DNA from: Lachnospiraceae bacterium
Lineage (GTDB): Bacteria; Bacillota; Clostridia; Lachnospirales; Lachnospiraceae
DNA length: 64,000 bases
Direction of reading: 5' to 3'
Assembly: GCA_017938405.1 (NCBI GenBank)
Contig: JAGBBP010000049.1
Coordinates: forward strand, 186,001 to 250,000
The notes under the pieces were generated by a model. It worked only from the letters and a program-made list of their open reading frames with translations. It did no database searches and was not told where the DNA came from. A program made the translations under genes and the position numbers. Below are positions 63,711-64,000 of the stretch, piece after piece (the first letter of the stretch is position 1; every line of letters starts with the position of its first letter).

Positions 63711-64000
63711 TTATCCTCGTAAACCATCTGCATATTCACTAATCTTTTTCAATCGGTGATTTACCCCCGATTTTCCAAGCTTCGGATTAAGCATATCCCC
63801 CAATTCAATCAAAGATGCTTCCGGGTACTCCAAACGCAACTGCGCCATTTCTTCCAGATTTTCCGGTAACGAATGTAATCCCACGCGATCCCGGATCAGT
63901 ACAATATCTTCGTACTGTTTTCTTGCCGCATTTACCGTCTTGCTTAAATTTGCGGTTTCGCAATTCACCTGACGGTTTACGGAATTCCGCACATCTTTTA
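63711..64000 (-). CDS. whiA: WhiA DNA-binding protein, C-terminal part (truncated by window edge)
   Basis: These are the last ~96 residues of WhiA, a protein with a homing-endonuclease-like domain and a C-terminal helix-turn-helix that affects cell division and chromosome segregation. Seen: [51 protein letters not shown]. The frame is open to base 64000, so the start lies outside. It is 17 bases from the Crh-like gene. Confidence 0.95.
   Translation of the reverse strand, partial: KDVRNSVNRQVNCETANLSKTVNAARKQYEDIVLIRDRVGLHSLPENLEEMAQLRLEYPEASLIELGDMLNPKLGKSGVNHRLKKISEYADGLRG

Overview
The window looks like the chromosome of an anaerobic, probably motile gut Clostridium relative, most likely a Lachnospiraceae. 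This is inference from gene content. The clues are an rnfCDGEAB operon with EetA/EetB-like genes, the order whiA - HPr/Crh-like - dnaE - pfkA, DUF2325/DUF3793 genes, strong GGAGG ribosome sites, a GH95 fucosidase, a chemoreceptor and two PilZ proteins. Most genes lie on the minus strand, and several neighbours are coupled by TAATG or ATGA overlaps.

1-8,990: the 3' end of argG; a long-tailed lgt; nfo; a FliD-like secreted-filament protein; an RlmI-type methyltransferase with gtrA; a 51-residue rubredoxin; apbE; then a DUF2325 - DUF3793 - small frameshifted gene operon. That operon has a consensus promoter followed by two DtxR-like palindromes. 9,000-16,860: an Rnf operon from a consensus promoter, extended by EetB- and EetA-like genes and a duplicated-domain lipoprotein that has its own promoter. 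apbE nearby would flavinylate RnfG and RnfD.

16,970-26,990: an AraC regulator divergent from the GH95 fucosidase, a chemoreceptor, two Nudix proteins (one fused to DUF402) separated by a four-copy 53-bp tandem hairpin array, a cyclase, a frameshifted GNAT gene and an alpha/alpha-toroid protein. 27,068-30,548: a visibly AT-richer three-gene block, TIR protein - AlbA_2/Schlafen-type protein - PD-(D/E)XK-like nuclease. It is the best candidate for an undescribed, probably defensive, system.

30,600-46,400: RlmD-type methyltransferase, GNAT, a long structured inverted repeat, a two-gene ABC exporter with a promoter-proximal palindrome, a divergent two-component system, an APH-GNAT fusion, and a polyamine transporter with a fused PotC-PotD and a PotA carrying a large insertion. 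46,400-64,000: tRNA-Gly(CCC), trpS, a second structured inverted repeat, recO/era and small neighbours, an M16C peptidase, a cold-shock gene, two PilZ genes around an LtaS-like enzyme and an S66 peptidase, a SprA-like protein, pfkA, dnaE, a Crh-like HPr (Glu in place of the phosphorylated His) and the 3' end of whiA.

Limits: product calls come from reading motifs by eye. No database search, folding program or composition calculation was run.
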